A DNA stretch of 64,000 bases from Physcomitrium patens (GCF_000002425.4 NC_037257.1:18643879-18707878), one strand, 5' to 3'. Positions 49,206 to 62,367 are shown, numbered from the stretch's first letter. Notes: generated by a model not told the origin, from the sequence alone. Numbers and translations are program-made.

Positions 49206-52200
49206 ATGATGGCTTTCAACAATTTATCACATGATGTATCCCTACAGCAGTTTCCAGAGCTTTGGGAAAGTTCTAGATTCTCTCAAAGGCATGACACTCT
49301 GGACGCTGATCAGCACACACAGGGCTTTGACGATACACAATTTCCCAAGGAGCCGCTGGAGCCTAATACTAACTTGCATCAAGTTGCAATGGAAATCCAG
49401 CCTAACGCAACTATAATTGGTGACGAGAGTAGCAGGGGCAGGAATCCTGTAGTGAATGAATCGGATGACAGAGAAGACGACAATCATCTCTTGGGAACAG
49501 AGGACGGGATAGTGAAGAATGGTCGTACTTGGCTCAATAGTGCTCTACTGAGAGAACAGAATCAGGCTAGTGAAGATAGATCAGGTTACGGCGATCATAA
49601 TGCAGCCGAAAGATGGTGCCCTGTCTGTTCAGCGAGCGGTTCACAGTCTTGTATGTGTGGCATGCCAATGCATGCTGGTGATAGCAGCACGATCTCATTT
49701 CCTAATCAGAGTACCTACACCCATTGGCTGTCGATGCAAGGCGCTAATATGCTAGCTTCTCAACATCGGACAGGGGGGGAGGTTGATGCGAAAGCTGCAG
49801 GTTTTACAGTCAGCCCTCAATCGACGAAAATGGCGACAGAGCTGAACTTGTCTCCAGCAGGGCATGGTAGAGACAACCATGCGCTGTTTACAGACCCGCG
49901 GCATTCTGTAGCGCAAGGTGGTTCTAGATATGCTGAAGATTATGAAAGAACCGAACATCAGGTAAATTTACTTCTCATTACTAATTAATGACAATGATAC
50001 GATGAAGTGAAGTTGTGAAGGAGCAACCACCAAGTTTTGGTTCTTTTATCATTGTTTCCAATGGCCGAGTAGAAGTTCCAAGGAATTGACCAAATTCTGT
50101 ACAATCTTACGATGGCTGGCTGGCCGGCCGACCTCATATGAAAACCCATGGAGTGGAGCTGATTGCCTTTTGCATGAGGAACCTTTTAAATAGGTTCTCG
50201 AATTTTGAATCGATTTTTTCATATCTTTACTACAGACCGACTGGGAGGGAGCAACCCAAAAGATGGAGTGGGAGCAGGCCAGAGACAAGTTTCTGATTGT
50301 TGCTCATCCACTATATCCAGATTTATTGAATGCACACGCTTCTTGTCTTCGGGTGGGGACCCCGGTAGATCAGCTTCCACATATTGAGGCGCAGTTAACT
50401 CAAGCTCGACATGTTACAAGCAAATACTCTGTACTTCATCCCGATCACCTCGAAATTACCGAGGATGAAAAAACAGAACTTGATCAATTCATGGTAAGTG
50501 TGTATAGTACTAGGAATCGTCGTTCATGAGAGCTCAATCACTAAATAGGTTGTGCTCGAAATGTAGTCCCAATTTCACAATGTAATGTTTTCAGCACTTC
50601 TGAAACTCTAGTCAATGCAACGAGCTAAACAGCCCTTCGAAAGTTTCTTTGTCGTCTTTGAATAGGTACTGCTTCTACGGGACAAACCCGTATGCGTCCT
50701 TCCAAGGATATTGGACACAATTCCTGCTGTCACTGCCAGACAGTGAGCAGATTACGGTCTTTCGCTCAATAATCTAGAGATTCTTCCACAAATCTTGGAC
50801 AGAATTCCTCGAAAAGACCCTTAGTGTTAAATTAGTAACTTAATTTTTTCTTTGTACCTTTCACATTCATAACAGTAAAATCTGAAAACCTAATGAATGT
50901 TGACTGCAGGCCCAGTATATCATGCTCCTTTGTTCGTTCAAAGATCACCTTCAACAACACGTATATTATGATGTTACTGAGGCCATGATGTCTTGTTGGG
51001 AGTTGGAGCAAGCACTACACAATCTCACTGGTAAGTGAAAAAACAATTGTTTACGGGCCAACGTATTGTTTTTCTTTTTTTCTTTTTTTCTTCACATTAT
51101 TAGATTGCAAATTGATCAGTTCCAAAACCTCAAATTGTCTTTACCTGAAAAAGAAGTGAACTGCCACCGAGTTGAGGCAGGTTAGGCACAAATATGTTTC
51201 CATATACTGTCCCTAAAAAATCATTCTCATTCGCCTTCTCAAACTGATCTCAATGCTATTCAGACTCCTGCAATGAGTTTGAGTAAAAAAACACTAACTA
51301 AATGCTGTTATTCCCCTGTAAGTTACCTAAAGAGTGTCACCCTACCTTCAAGTTATCTTTGGTTAGAGTTCAATATCAGTTTCCTCAAGAAGATATAGAA
51401 GTTTAGGGAGTTTACCCCACGTCACGAGTTTGATCCTCTGAAGTCAAAGTGAATGTGTGCTTGGAATTTTTATAATAGCCATGTAAAAACATGCCCTAGA
51501 TGTGTTGCACCTTTCAATATCTCGACGGGGCTTTCATTTTGTGAAAACCCGCAGTACGAGTGAGCGATATCTTGGTGTTCAATTATGCAGGAGTCTCTGC
51601 AGGGGAAAGCACTGGTGCGACAATGTCTGAGGAAGATGAGGATTATGATAGTGATTATGGTGCATACGATGCACACATGGATCCTCAAGACAGCGGAGGT
51701 TTTGGTCCTCTGGTGCCTACTGAATCGGAGAGAACTCTTATGGAACGTGTTCGCCAAGAACTCAAGTACGAGCTGAAGCAGGCATGTGTTGTGGACCACA
51801 ATCTTTATTACTAACATGATGTATATCTACCATTTGAATTGTATTTGTGCGTTATTAGAGTAGTTAATTGTAAAGACCGTTCATACTCTGTCCAACGAAT
51901 TTGAGATTGTATACCTGGCTAATTTCTTGGTTTGAATTATGTCAGGTCAGGCAGATTTTTGATTAGTGAGTCAGAATTTTGCCAAGAAAATTTACTATTA
52001 GTATCATCTTTAAGATTTCGTCGTTATGCATTACCATTACCAGGGATACAGAGCAAGAATTGTTGATGTGCGAGAGGAGATCCTACGCAAACGGCGTGCT
52101 GGAAAGCTGCCTGAGGGAACTACAACAGTCTTGAAGGCTTGGTGGCAAGCACATTCAAAGTGGCCATATCCCACGGTATCAAAAAATTCATCAGGAATCC

Positions 52201-52472
52201 TGAACTACGTATATCCATTCATGCTTTATGTTCTAGTTCACGTAATTTCAGAATTCCATTTATATATATATATATACGTATTGGTGACATGCTGATTTTT
52301 CCACCTCTGTTTTGCACTCCTCAACCAGGAGGATGAAAAGGAGCGGCTGATTCAGGAGACAGGTTTGGAATTGAAGCAAGTGAATAATTGGTTCATAAAC
52401 CAACGCAAGCGGAACTGGCACAGCAATCCATTGTCATCATCTTCTGAGCTGAAGAGCAAACGGAAAAAGTGA
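49206..52472 (+). CDS. KNOX2: class II KNOX (KNOTTED1-like) TALE homeodomain transcription factor
   Basis: Nuclear transcription factor; moss KNOX2 proteins (MKN1-3/MKN6 type) pair with BELL homeodomain proteins and keep the diploid sporophyte programme on. Exons: 49206-49961, 50236-50493, 50910-51030, 51591-51781, 52044-52175, 52329-52472; phases agree, 533 residues. Residues 1-252 (one exon) are a low-complexity N-terminus. KNOX1 (about 265-335) contains [24 protein letters not shown]2 (339-378) contains [18 protein letters not shown]; an acidic linker follows; the ELK block is about 425-444; the TALE homeodomain about 447-509 has the extra-loop PYP (483-485) and helix 3 with [28 protein letters not shown] is the class II signature. 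Intron 4 (51782-52043) has a GC donor. The stop overlaps a strong GT donor (GTGAGT at 52469), so a longer C-terminus by splicing is possible. Confidence 0.93.
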
Positions 52473-53989
52473 GTACACCGTAATTGCATTTTCTGGTTGA
52501 GCATTTCCAAGAACCGTCTATTAACGTGTCAACCTCAAACTCCAGGTTTTTTCTTTTATTCGTTCTCGCTAATTCACTAAGTCACAAGTTCCAGCAGGTA
52601 CTAATCACTTGAGGTCGCTCTCTGAGTTTGAACCATTACATCGTGTTCTATTTGTCGAGGTACTTCCTGAAAATATTGATTAAGTTCCTAAATTTTGCGT
52701 TGTGAAACTTGATCGATTTCTTCTTGTACTACGTGTTTGGTTTAGAAACGCACTGACATGGACCTGTTTACGTTTTCGAATTGTAGCTGGTAATTGCTCC
52801 ACACATCACGTGATTGCAAGTGAAAACTTACAGCAAGAAATATGAGCATTTGCGTACACTCCGAGTATATTGCGAGGAAAAGGTTGTCCACAGCTAGCAG
52901 CCAATTGGTTGCTTTCAAAGATCTATCTATGAAGTTTCGACGGCTTCAAGGTTGATTTCTCAATTGTTCAAAGAGGCATCACTGTAAGAAAGGGGAAGTT
53001 TCTTCATACGAACGATTTGAAGTTATTTAAGTAATACATACGAGGATAGTATGTGCTACTATTATCAAGCTTGGCATACGAAGTCGGATGAGTGTTATAA
53101 TTCAGTAACGTAAAGGGGAGAATTGAGGGCCATGTTTGAAGTTTCCAAGGACTCATCCTGTGTGATAGCTTTTCTCATGAATTAAGCGACAAGGTCATTT
53201 GTTGTTATGTGGATGGCACGAGCGCCAGGATCAATTGGATTCTGCAAATACGAGAGAGAGAGTTTGCTAACAAATCAACGCACACCCACACTTGTAAGCG
53301 CAAGTTTACTTCATTTTGGTGTACATCAGCAAGAAGTAAAAAAACAACTGGTGACAGTCTAAATTTAAGCAGGCTCGTAGTATTCCAGACTTGCGATCAC
53401 CAGGCAGATTGTTTCAATGCACGCACACTTGATGATGAACTGCTTCTCAAGTCACAAGCTTCATCAACATAGGTAACCATATAAGTTTACAGGTGCTGTA
53501 TCAGCCACGGATCCCGAGGCAATGATGCCTCCCGAGCTCAACAATGTGTTAATCCGGAAACACTATCGCAAGAGTGCAGAATGTAATTTTAACAGTGTAT
53601 AGATTATGATATTGGCATTGTATATATACACTTGGGAACACTTATCTACTTCCAATGTACACTGGTTGAGAGTAATTCTAGCTTAAAGCGTTAGCTAGCT
53701 CTTATTTTTGGCTATTTCCTTGTAAAGGCAAATTGGACGAAGTAAAGTTATGCAATTCATTCAATGCTGACGTCTCTGGTATTGTATCATGAGATGTGAT
53801 CAGTTTCAACTCCCTCCCTCACACCTTAACTTGCATCCTAATGATAGTTATGGCTGATGTTCAACACGGCAGGGATGTGGAGGCAGACATGCTCCCAATC
53901 TTGCATTGCTTCCGACGGCTGAGGTTGGTGAGTGTTCTCTTCGAATTGATTTTATATTGTCCTTTGAGTGGCAGGTCATTTCCCTCCTA
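52473..53989. other. KNOX 3' UTR and spacer
   Basis: Gene-like composition without a recognised coding region; probably the 3' UTR and flank of the KNOX gene. An 87-codon frame at 53209-53472 has no family match. Confidence 0.4.
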
Positions 53990-55291
53990 AGATTAGAAAA
54001 TTAAGGTTACATGCATTGTTGTAGAATAGAGCAAAGAAGTTCTCTTCTTTTGGTTCTACACTTTTCTAAAGGTTTTGTGAATATATATGCTTGCTACTTA
54101 TTCATGTAGATGTAAGTAGCTTTAATATTGCCATCTTCATTTCTTTTCTTGATGTAATGGTGTTGTAGCTCAATATGCTTTGTTCTTGTATGTAGAATGG
54201 GATTCTTTAATAGTTTTATAGAGCTTTGATTGTTGCAAAACATCCTTGTTGGCTTTTTTGACTCTCATAATTCAACCAGCAAGATGTACACCTATATGAT
54301 CTCTCACACTCCATCACTCTATCAAAGAGGGCCCTTTACAATGGGTTGCAATTTGCTGCTCCAATGTAGTAGTGCATTGCCCATCTTGAACAAAATTCTT
54401 GATGTTAACTTTCTCTTGACTAGATCCCTTTCTTAATTTAAATCAATAAAAACTTCTAATTCCTGCATTGTGTTGTTTGGTATGAATATTTTTTGACTAT
54501 ATGTACCTTTGATGTACCAGAGAACCTTGATAGTGGCATCAAGGTGCAGCTATTGTAGAGCCAATATAAACCAACTAAAGCAACTAACTAAGTAAGATAA
54601 GTTTGATTTGGTATGAGTCATATATATTAGACTCCCTACTAAGCTTTGGTATTTTATTACATCTACAAATTTTGCATCCATGTTCATATGTAGTTTGTGC
54701 ATTCTTCCATTGGACTTACTACTGATCCATAATCTAACATGCCAAATTTTTGTAGTAAATTAAGAACATAGCTTCTTTGAATCACTAATATCCTTTAAAA
54801 AAAGTATACAAATTCTATGTTAATGTAGAAGGTAAATAATCATAATTTCAACATCTCAAATCTTTTCTTAAGGTTTTGTTGTCATTATTCTATCCAATTT
54901 ATCTGATTTCTTGTGACTAATAAATTACTTGCATATATTAGCACTATTATGGTGAATTCTTCTTCTTGACAAAAATATAAATTATCATTAGTTCAATTCC
55001 TCACCATTCCAAAATCTATTAAGAAAATATGAATTTTGATGTATTAAGCTTTACTTGTTTGTTTGAGATTATAGATTGCTTTTATTAAGAGACATACTTT
55101 ATCTTGATCTTCTATCCAAAGAAGAAACAAACCTTAAGGCAGTTCTATGTGAACTTCTTCTTCAAGGTCTTTGTTCAAAAAAGTTGTTGTAATATCCAAG
55201 TATTAAATGTTCCATTTTTTTTTAGTTGCCATGATCACTATAAGTCTTAGCATTGCCCATTTTATTGTGGATGCAATTGTATTTTGTTAAT

Positions 55292-55294
<3 letters not shown>

Positions 55295-55326
<32 letters not shown>
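55295..55326. repeat. homopolymer T tract in copia RT
   Basis: 32 consecutive T (A on the element's coding strand), located just after the LKARLVAQGFEQ block of the copia RT. It is an expansion or an assembly-sensitive tract. Confidence 0.8.
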
Positions 55327-55327
<1 letters not shown>

Positions 55328-58134
55328 TTCAAATCCTTGAGCAACCAATCTTGCCTTCAGCTTTTTTATCTTCCTATTAACAATTAGTTTAGTTTTGAAA
55401 ATCTATTTTGATATAATAGTATTTTTTTTTACTTGTTTGATAACTAGCTCTCACATTTAATTCTTTTGAATAGAATTAAAGTCATTTTATATAGCTCTAG
55501 TTCAATTGAGATATTATCTAGCTACGTTAAAGGAATTAGAATCCTTAAGATTGATTACATAAATGTAATCTTCTAATTGTATCAGCAATCATCTTATTAA
55601 TTTATTAATGTTGAGTCTAACCTTTAATGATCACTTTGTGCTATTATTCTTGATGAAACTATGGATGTATGTCATTTGTATTTATATTTGCATTAGAAGA
55701 ACCAATAAGTGCATCTTTACTTTTTTTAGTAAGATCTAACCTTATATTTTGCTCCATTGAGGTAGGAAGTATTATTTTCTTGATTCTTAAGATTCTTTCA
55801 TCAAAGATAGCATCTTTACTTATGATGATTTTTCTTGTCAAGGAATAAAATAATCTATATGCTTTGGTAATAGAATTGTAGTCCAAGAAGAAACATCTGA
55901 TTGATCTAGGCTATAATTTTTTCTAATAATGTTTAGGAAAATACATAGGCAAGTGATCGAAAAACTTTGAAATGTTGGAGTGTAGGTTTACAACTTGTAT
56001 ACCTTTCTTTAGATGTGATTCCATTGTTTTTTTAAAAAGACATTTGTTGATGATGTGTATGGTTGTATTGATTGCTTTATTCTAGAAATAGGCCAGTGCA
56101 TCACATACAAAACTTGTATTGCATACTTACTGAAAGAAGATCATGTTCTTACATTCTGCTACTCTATTTTAATAAAGAGTGTGTGATTATGTTTTTTAAT
56201 GTATGATGCCATTGTCCATACAAAATCTTTCAAATTTCAATGAAATGTATTCTCTTCTTTTGTTTGTTTGAAATATTTTAATGTGGTCCCTTGTTTCTTT
56301 TTCTACCATAGATTTAAAATACTTAAATGTCTAATAGACTTGAGACTTTACTTTCAAAAAATAGGTCCATGTCTTTTTAGAATAGTCATCCATTAATGTC
56401 ATAAAATATTTTGAATTGGACAGTAATTGAATTGATATTGGCATACAAAGATTTAAATGAACGATTATGTTTCTTTGTGTGGCCCTACTCTCTAACATGT
56501 TGTATTGGAATATTTGTTCTTTTATATTTTTCTTCTATATAATATAATCATAGTCTATATTCTATTGATAAATATTAAAGTCTATCTATACTTTTTTTTA
56601 TTTCATTTAGGATCCTAAAATTAGATGCCTTAACCTCACATGCTATAGAAAAATTAAATAATTTTTAGCTACTAAATAGATACAAGGTTCATAGCAATTG
56701 GACTCCAACCTATATAGCCTATTGGTGGAATCTAGTTTTCCTCTAGTTATAACTTTTGTTGGATGAGTTGTATTTACTATTTGACAATGCATTCATTCAA
56801 AAGTAACAATGTATCCTTCATATGCAATATTAACTACTAGCAACAATTTTTTTGTTATACCAAGGATATACAAAATATTACTAATATTCTTTACTTTTCC
56901 ATTACATTCAACAAATACATTTTTTTTACCTTTTATTTTGTGAAAGGTCCTACTAATAGATTAAACATTGGATTCTTTAATTATTTTTAATTCATACATT
57001 CTAGATAAGTCTCTTATAGTATGCTTGGTCGCCTAGGAATCTAATTATTAGATAGTGTTGTTATTATTAATATCCATTAAAAGTATTGTGGTTTCCAACA
57101 TCTCTAAAGTTTTCATTGGTTCTTCTAGTCTTGAGTCTTCTTAGAAAACATTGATTTGTTGCCTTTGATATAAATGACGCATTGGGTGAAAGTTGGACTA
57201 GTCCTACTATCAATGTATTAGGTGCTTGATTTCACACTCTTTGGAAAAGTGGCTCTAAATACCACAATTGTTACAATAGCGTCAATACATGGGTCTATGA
57301 CATTTTGATGTCTTTGTATTTGTAATGCTTATTAATCTTCTTCTTGTCATTTTTCTTCTTTGTGCTTCATTGTACATTCTTGGCCCTTTATCAAATATTC
57401 TAAGATGCCTCTCAGTTCTAACCATCAAACGTGCTTTGTTTTAGATTACATCATCTTCTTTCTTTGTCTCTTCTAAGATCAGTTTGCCATAAAGTTTTTT
57501 CAAAGTTGGTAGATCATCTTAGTATAATATTGCTTAGAAAAAAACATTGTAGCTTTTTGATAGAGCTCCTAACATAATTTGGACAAATCTAGTTTCTAAT
57601 ACCACATCTCCAACACTTGCAAGTTGTACTACCAACTCCTTCCTTCTTTTGATGAAGTTTTTTGTAGTGGAACTTTTAATCATTTTGATGTTCTCAAGCT
57701 TGTTACTAAAATGAAGAGTCTTGGCTCCATTTCTTGCCTTGAAGATATTCTTCAAGGTGTCTCAGCATACCACAAGGTCATCACTTTTTGAAACATTATC
57801 TTTTAGTGAAAGTATGATAAGTATTGATGTCTTGTCCCTCCTTTCTTGTTCCATTTTAAGTGTGACCTCACCAAGTTCAACAATAATTCTGGCTTCTTTA
57901 GAATAGATATAGTGCCAAAGTTTCTTCTCTCTCAATATTGTTCTCATCTTGATTTTGCACACTCAGTAGTTGGAGGCTCTCTCAAGTTTGTTGGAATTTG
58001 CAATCAAAAAAGAACCTTCAGAGGCCATGCCGGTAAATTCTAAGACTTTGAAAAACTAATCTCGTTTCTTATTTGTGCACAAAATTTGTGTCTAGTCTAT
58101 TACTATGCATTCATCTAGTACATTCACTCAATTG

Positions 58135-58149
58135 TTGCTCTATGACCAA
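58135..58149 (-). other. primer-binding-site-like motif of copia remnant
   Basis: The minus strand reads TTGGTCATAGAGCAA, close to the usual plant primer site complementary to initiator tRNA-Met (TGGTATCAGAGC). It lies about 110 bp upstream of the gag ATG, the expected place. Confidence 0.5.
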
Positions 58150-58150
58150 G

Positions 58151-60106
58151 TTCAACTATCACATACATTCAAATATCCATCTGATACAAGGCACCCTTAC
58201 TTGGCGTTTCAATCCGTGGTGGCCACTTAGATTGCAAGCTCTTCCACTAAGGCTATACCAAGCTTGATAGACGATATTAGTGCAAGGCTTGAAAAAGAAT
58301 GTGAAGCCGATGTGTTGATCAGCAATGAGGGCTGTGAACTTAAAGAATCGACGTCTAGAATTCACACTAGAATGCAACAAATAAGCGACAGTAAAAAAAC
58401 AACATTCTAAAGCAACATTCAATTTAGACTCATATAAAAAAAATAATTCTAAATTTTTTGAAATTTATGTATTCAATTACAATATAAAAAAAAAAATGAC
58501 ATGCATGTTATGCATTGAAAGAAAATATGTTTTATTCTATATAATATCTTATTATATGATATTACAATAAATCTTTGGATAACATAAATGATATTTTTTT
58601 AATTGTAAGTAATGAATACAACATAAATGATGGTGTATAAAATGTAATACACCAAAAAAATATGATAAGTAAAAAAAATTGGTTTATTTAGTATTTGATA
58701 TCAATGCACTAATATGTCTAGAATATTTAATAATTAATGCATTAAATTTTAGATATTGCTAATGCCACCACAATCAACTATCCACTCAATATATTTCTTT
58801 AGTTATTTTATTCTAATTAAATTTTTGTTGAATCAAATGTTTTGAAAGATATTATCAAAGGTGGTATGTGGTAGATAGAGGGTTGTGGTGACAATAGCAA
58901 AAACTATGATATAATTACCAATATCTTAAATTTTAATATTTTAAGATTATATATATATATATATATATATGTAATATTTTTTTTGTTTATATATATACTC
59001 TATAATATTATTTATTATAATGTATTGGAATTATAAATTATAGATATTAATGCTTTGTCTATATTTTTTTATATCTATAATTATAATTTAGTATTACTAG
59101 CATCTATAGATATAAATTATATAATGCAAGATTCAACACTTTCTCAGCATTAGAATATTAAACAAATACCTTTAAAGTCTCAAAGATTTACAAGTAAAAT
59201 TTTTAAGCAAAAAGGAGTGTGTTTGTATACTCTTATAAGGACATATTATAAGACTCGAGACCTTTCTCTTCTATGTTCAACATTGTTCAAATATGTTGAA
59301 TTGGTAAACTTAAACTTAATACTTTAGTGGTAGACTATAATTCATTAATCAAGTAAAAAATATTTAACAAATAGTTTTTTTTGTAAATTCTACCAAAAAT
59401 GTAAAAAATTATCTCTTTAAATTCTCAAATGAATAAAAAGCTATGGCTTCTCCAAGAAAAGCGATACTCCTACATGTTCTTCTCTCACTGCAATCTTCCA
59501 GATGGGTTTGTTAAGTAGACTAATCCAGGTGTGCTCGACCTCTTGTATTTTGTCATTTGACTCTTTCCAAGTCCAACTTGCAAGTGTGGAGGAAAATCCT
59601 TCAAACCCTGTCCTCCCTGCCACAAAAGGGTGCACGAGCTTACTTGATTTTGCAACGTTGAGAGTTTTGAATCTGTGTCAAAGAAGACATTTGAATTACC
59701 AACAAATTTCAATGTTTTCATGGCTCTGGTGTTCAAGTTGCAGAAATTAGTCGACAATGGAGGGCCCGTTTTAGTTAAAGCCAGTTTAAGCTATTTGCCT
59801 AGCAACACCAACTCTAACTTGTGAGATGTATTTGTGGAAGTAGAGGTATCACTTAACAGCAAGACTTGCAATGTATTAACCAATGGGTATTTGTCTGTAC
59901 TGCCTTTACTTCTGACTTTATTGACCTGCGTGTTGCACATGAGATTATTTCCACAGTTTTATGCAAAACCACACACCAGTTTTCCTTCGACGCATCCCAA
60001 AAAGAACCGCAGTACCGTCTTACCAAGCATGAGCAAGCAAATAAAAAAGCTTGACCTTCACTTACATCTCATTAAAGATATTCCTCGTTCACATGAGCGT
60101 CTGACT
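58151..60106. other. spacer between copia remnant and Obg gene
   Basis: 58430-59420 is very AT-rich with an (AT)n tract near 58951-58970. 59440-60106 is gene-like and probably includes the Obg 3' UTR; overlapping frames there (59441-59757) show no recognisable domain. Confidence 0.4.
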
Positions 60107-62367
60107 CTAGGTTACCACCGGTTGGGGTCTAATCCGAACTAAGTTTCTGCTTCTAGGAGCTCCTTTCTCATCAACCAACATTCTCAATCCTACTCTAAGC
60201 TCGTCGATTCCTTCCTCCAAGACTGCACAAACTGGAAAAATAGGCACCTCTTCAGGTACTCTCCTTCGAAGCTCCTCCAGTGCCAGTTCAGTCCCTGGCT
60301 CATCGATTTTAGTAGCCACAATAAGGGCTGGCCGCGCGGAGAGACCATCTTTATACTTATCCAGTTCGAACTTGAGCTCCTCGAATTGGTCCCATGGTAG
60401 AGGACCTTTATTATCTTCTATATCAGCTGATAGATCCAAAACGTATGCTAGTGCTTTCGTTCGCTCAATATGACGCAAAAATGCATGACCTAACCCACGG
60501 TTTTCATGTGCCCCCTTTATCAGTCCAGGAATATCTGCCACCGTAAGTGAAAAATGATCTTCATACTCCAACTTCCCAATATTTGGTCTTAGAGTTGTAA
60601 AAGCATAGTGCCCAACTGTAGGTTTCGCTCGCGAAATAGCTCCCAATAATGTACTCTTTCCAGCATTTGGAGCACCTACTAGCCCAACATCAGCTATGGT
60701 CTTTAATTCAAGCACTAAGATTGCTTCCGAGCCGGGTGATCCGTCCTCGTGTTCATGGCTGGGAAGTAATTTCGATTTACCAACACCTCTTGCAGCAGCT
60801 GCATTGCCTCGGCCGCCTTCACCTCCAGCTCCTACGATTATACTCTGTCCTGGTTTCACAAACTCAGCGATTGCATACTTGGTAATTGTAGATTTCCTTC
60901 TAGGAATCTCTTCACTAAGTTCATCAGCTTCTTCGTCGAGGTCATCTTCGTCCTCGCCTTCGTCCTCATCATCATCATCCTCATCTTCAACTTCATCGCG
61001 CGTATTACCTGCAACATTTTTGGAGTGACTCAAATATAGAAGGAACATTCGACCAAAACAAGTTTTTATGGTGTCATTCGGAATTTTCAACAATTAATTC
61101 AATAGAAAACTTCAGATAACTACTGACAGAAGCTAAGGAGTTGAAAATGATTCTGTGAGGACGGGTAAAGCCATTTCATATGCAAAAGATGTTAATGACA
61201 TGCCCTTTTCTAGAGCAATGCGGCAGTTAGTCACCTGAAGCATCTTCCGCGCTAACTTCGCTATCGTCTATGACCAAGTGCTCGCCATCACCTGAACTCT
61301 GGGGTACTTCTGCAATTGGGACCTCCTGTGCTCCGGTGGTAACAGGGGCAGCAGTTCCAGTCCAATCAGAATGATCTCCACACTCAGCTTGTTGCTGAGT
61401 ACCAACCGTCGTGTCAGTCATTATTTGACTATTCTTTGCCAGAAATCTTGCTTTGGCATCGTCAAGGTACAAATTGTCTAACCATGCCGCTGACATCTCT
61501 GGTGATTCGTCTCCGGCCGTCGCGCCGCCACTATCTGTATGCCCAAGGACCATCGAGCGTTCCCACATCGTTCGGTCGGGAGTAACTGCAGGCAACTCTA
61601 GCGAGGGAACCGATCCAGACACTAAGTGCACAACTGTACCCACAGGGACTCGCACTATCTGAGGAGTGTCAGAAAACATTAGTAGTACATAGGGATGAAC
61701 GGTTGAGACAATTCACAAAGCGCTAATACAATAATTAATGATCATTCATGAACCCTGTGTTGAAGTAATGTACCTTGTCAACGCCTCTGCTGCCAACTCG
61801 ACGCTTCGACGAACCTGGGCCACCTTTCTTGCCATTCTACACATATCAGCAAGTGTGAAACAAAGCTCAATTCTCTTGCCAAAAAGTCAAAAGTAAAGAT
61901 CGGATGGCCAATCTCAAATTCTGTTCAGTCCAAAAGTGAACAAGGATCAAGACATCGACAAGTCATCATTAAAGAATTTCAAGGCACAAAACGTACGAGG
62001 TGGTGCTGCAAGTTGCTGAAGTCCCATTCGGCGGCAGAACTGACTAAAATAACATCTCCCCCCCGACCTCCATTGCCTCCTGCGTTAGCAGATGTCGACA
62101 AGCAGTCATAAATGACATAAGAAAATCCAGTAATTACTTAATTAGACAGGTGTATGACAACATATGAAGCTTACCATCTGCAGTGCCATGGCGTGAATGG
62201 CGACTCTTGCGGAAGCTGGTGCAGCCAGAGCCTCCAGGGCCACCCCGAACGCTCAGGCGAAAGCGATCCACTAATTTGCGCTCCTGCAATGGTGCACGCT
62301 TGGCAGAGGTAGCGAAGAAGCGACTCGCAAGCGAGAAAGAGGAACGGAGGAAGGCGCCAACAGCCAT
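60107..62367 (-). CDS. OBGM: Obg-type GTPase, mitochondrial (ObgM) type
   Basis: Ribosome-associated GTPase, probably acting in organellar large-subunit assembly. Exons (high to low): 62367-62175, 62079-61997, 61836-61774, 61658-61235, 61008-60107; phases agree, 554 residues. The N-terminus MAVGAFLRSSFSLASRFFAT is Arg/Ser-rich without acids, a mitochondrial presequence (plastid targeting not excluded). The glycine-rich Obg fold is readable as RGGPGGSGCTSFR, DGGNGGRGGDV, GKKGGPG and GAGGEGGRGNAA, but is split by an insertion of about 170 residues after VRVPVGTVVHLV that ends in a long Asp/Glu tract (about 260-290). G domain: GAPNAGKST (about 366), switch region ending TTLRPN, DIPGLIKGAHENRGLGHAFL, and ATKID (about 486-490), where most Obg proteins have NKxD. 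No C-terminal OCT or TGS domain. Confidence 0.92.

Larger units (their letters stand above)
53990..58150 (-). mobile_element. Ty1/copia retrotransposon remnant
   Basis: Minus-strand element. From right to left: primer-binding-like site (58135-58149), gag starting MASEGSFLIANSNKLERASN (58028) with the KMRTILREKKLW block and a central helical part (57755-57534), a degenerate zinc knuckle (about 57290-57250), integrase remnants, the integrase/RT linker with SITKAYRLFYSLTRKI and SKDAIFDE (55880-55790), RT with LKARLVAQGFEQ (about 55370-55335) and LNLLQKFGM (about 54760), and RNase H remnants to about 54050. Integrase before RT is the Ty1/copia order. Stops and frame changes are everywhere. I could not delimit LTRs; 53990-54040 and sequence right of 58150 share no obvious repeat, so at least one end is probably lost. 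Confidence 0.8.

Noticed and set aside
58151-58430. Candidate 5' LTR of the copia remnant
   Set aside because: No matching repeat was found at the other end (53790-54040), so it cannot be called an LTR from this window.
60696-61028. 110-codon plus-strand ORF rich in Ser
   Set aside because: It is the antisense of the Obg acidic tract and G domain; Ser runs are the mirror of Glu/Asp codons.
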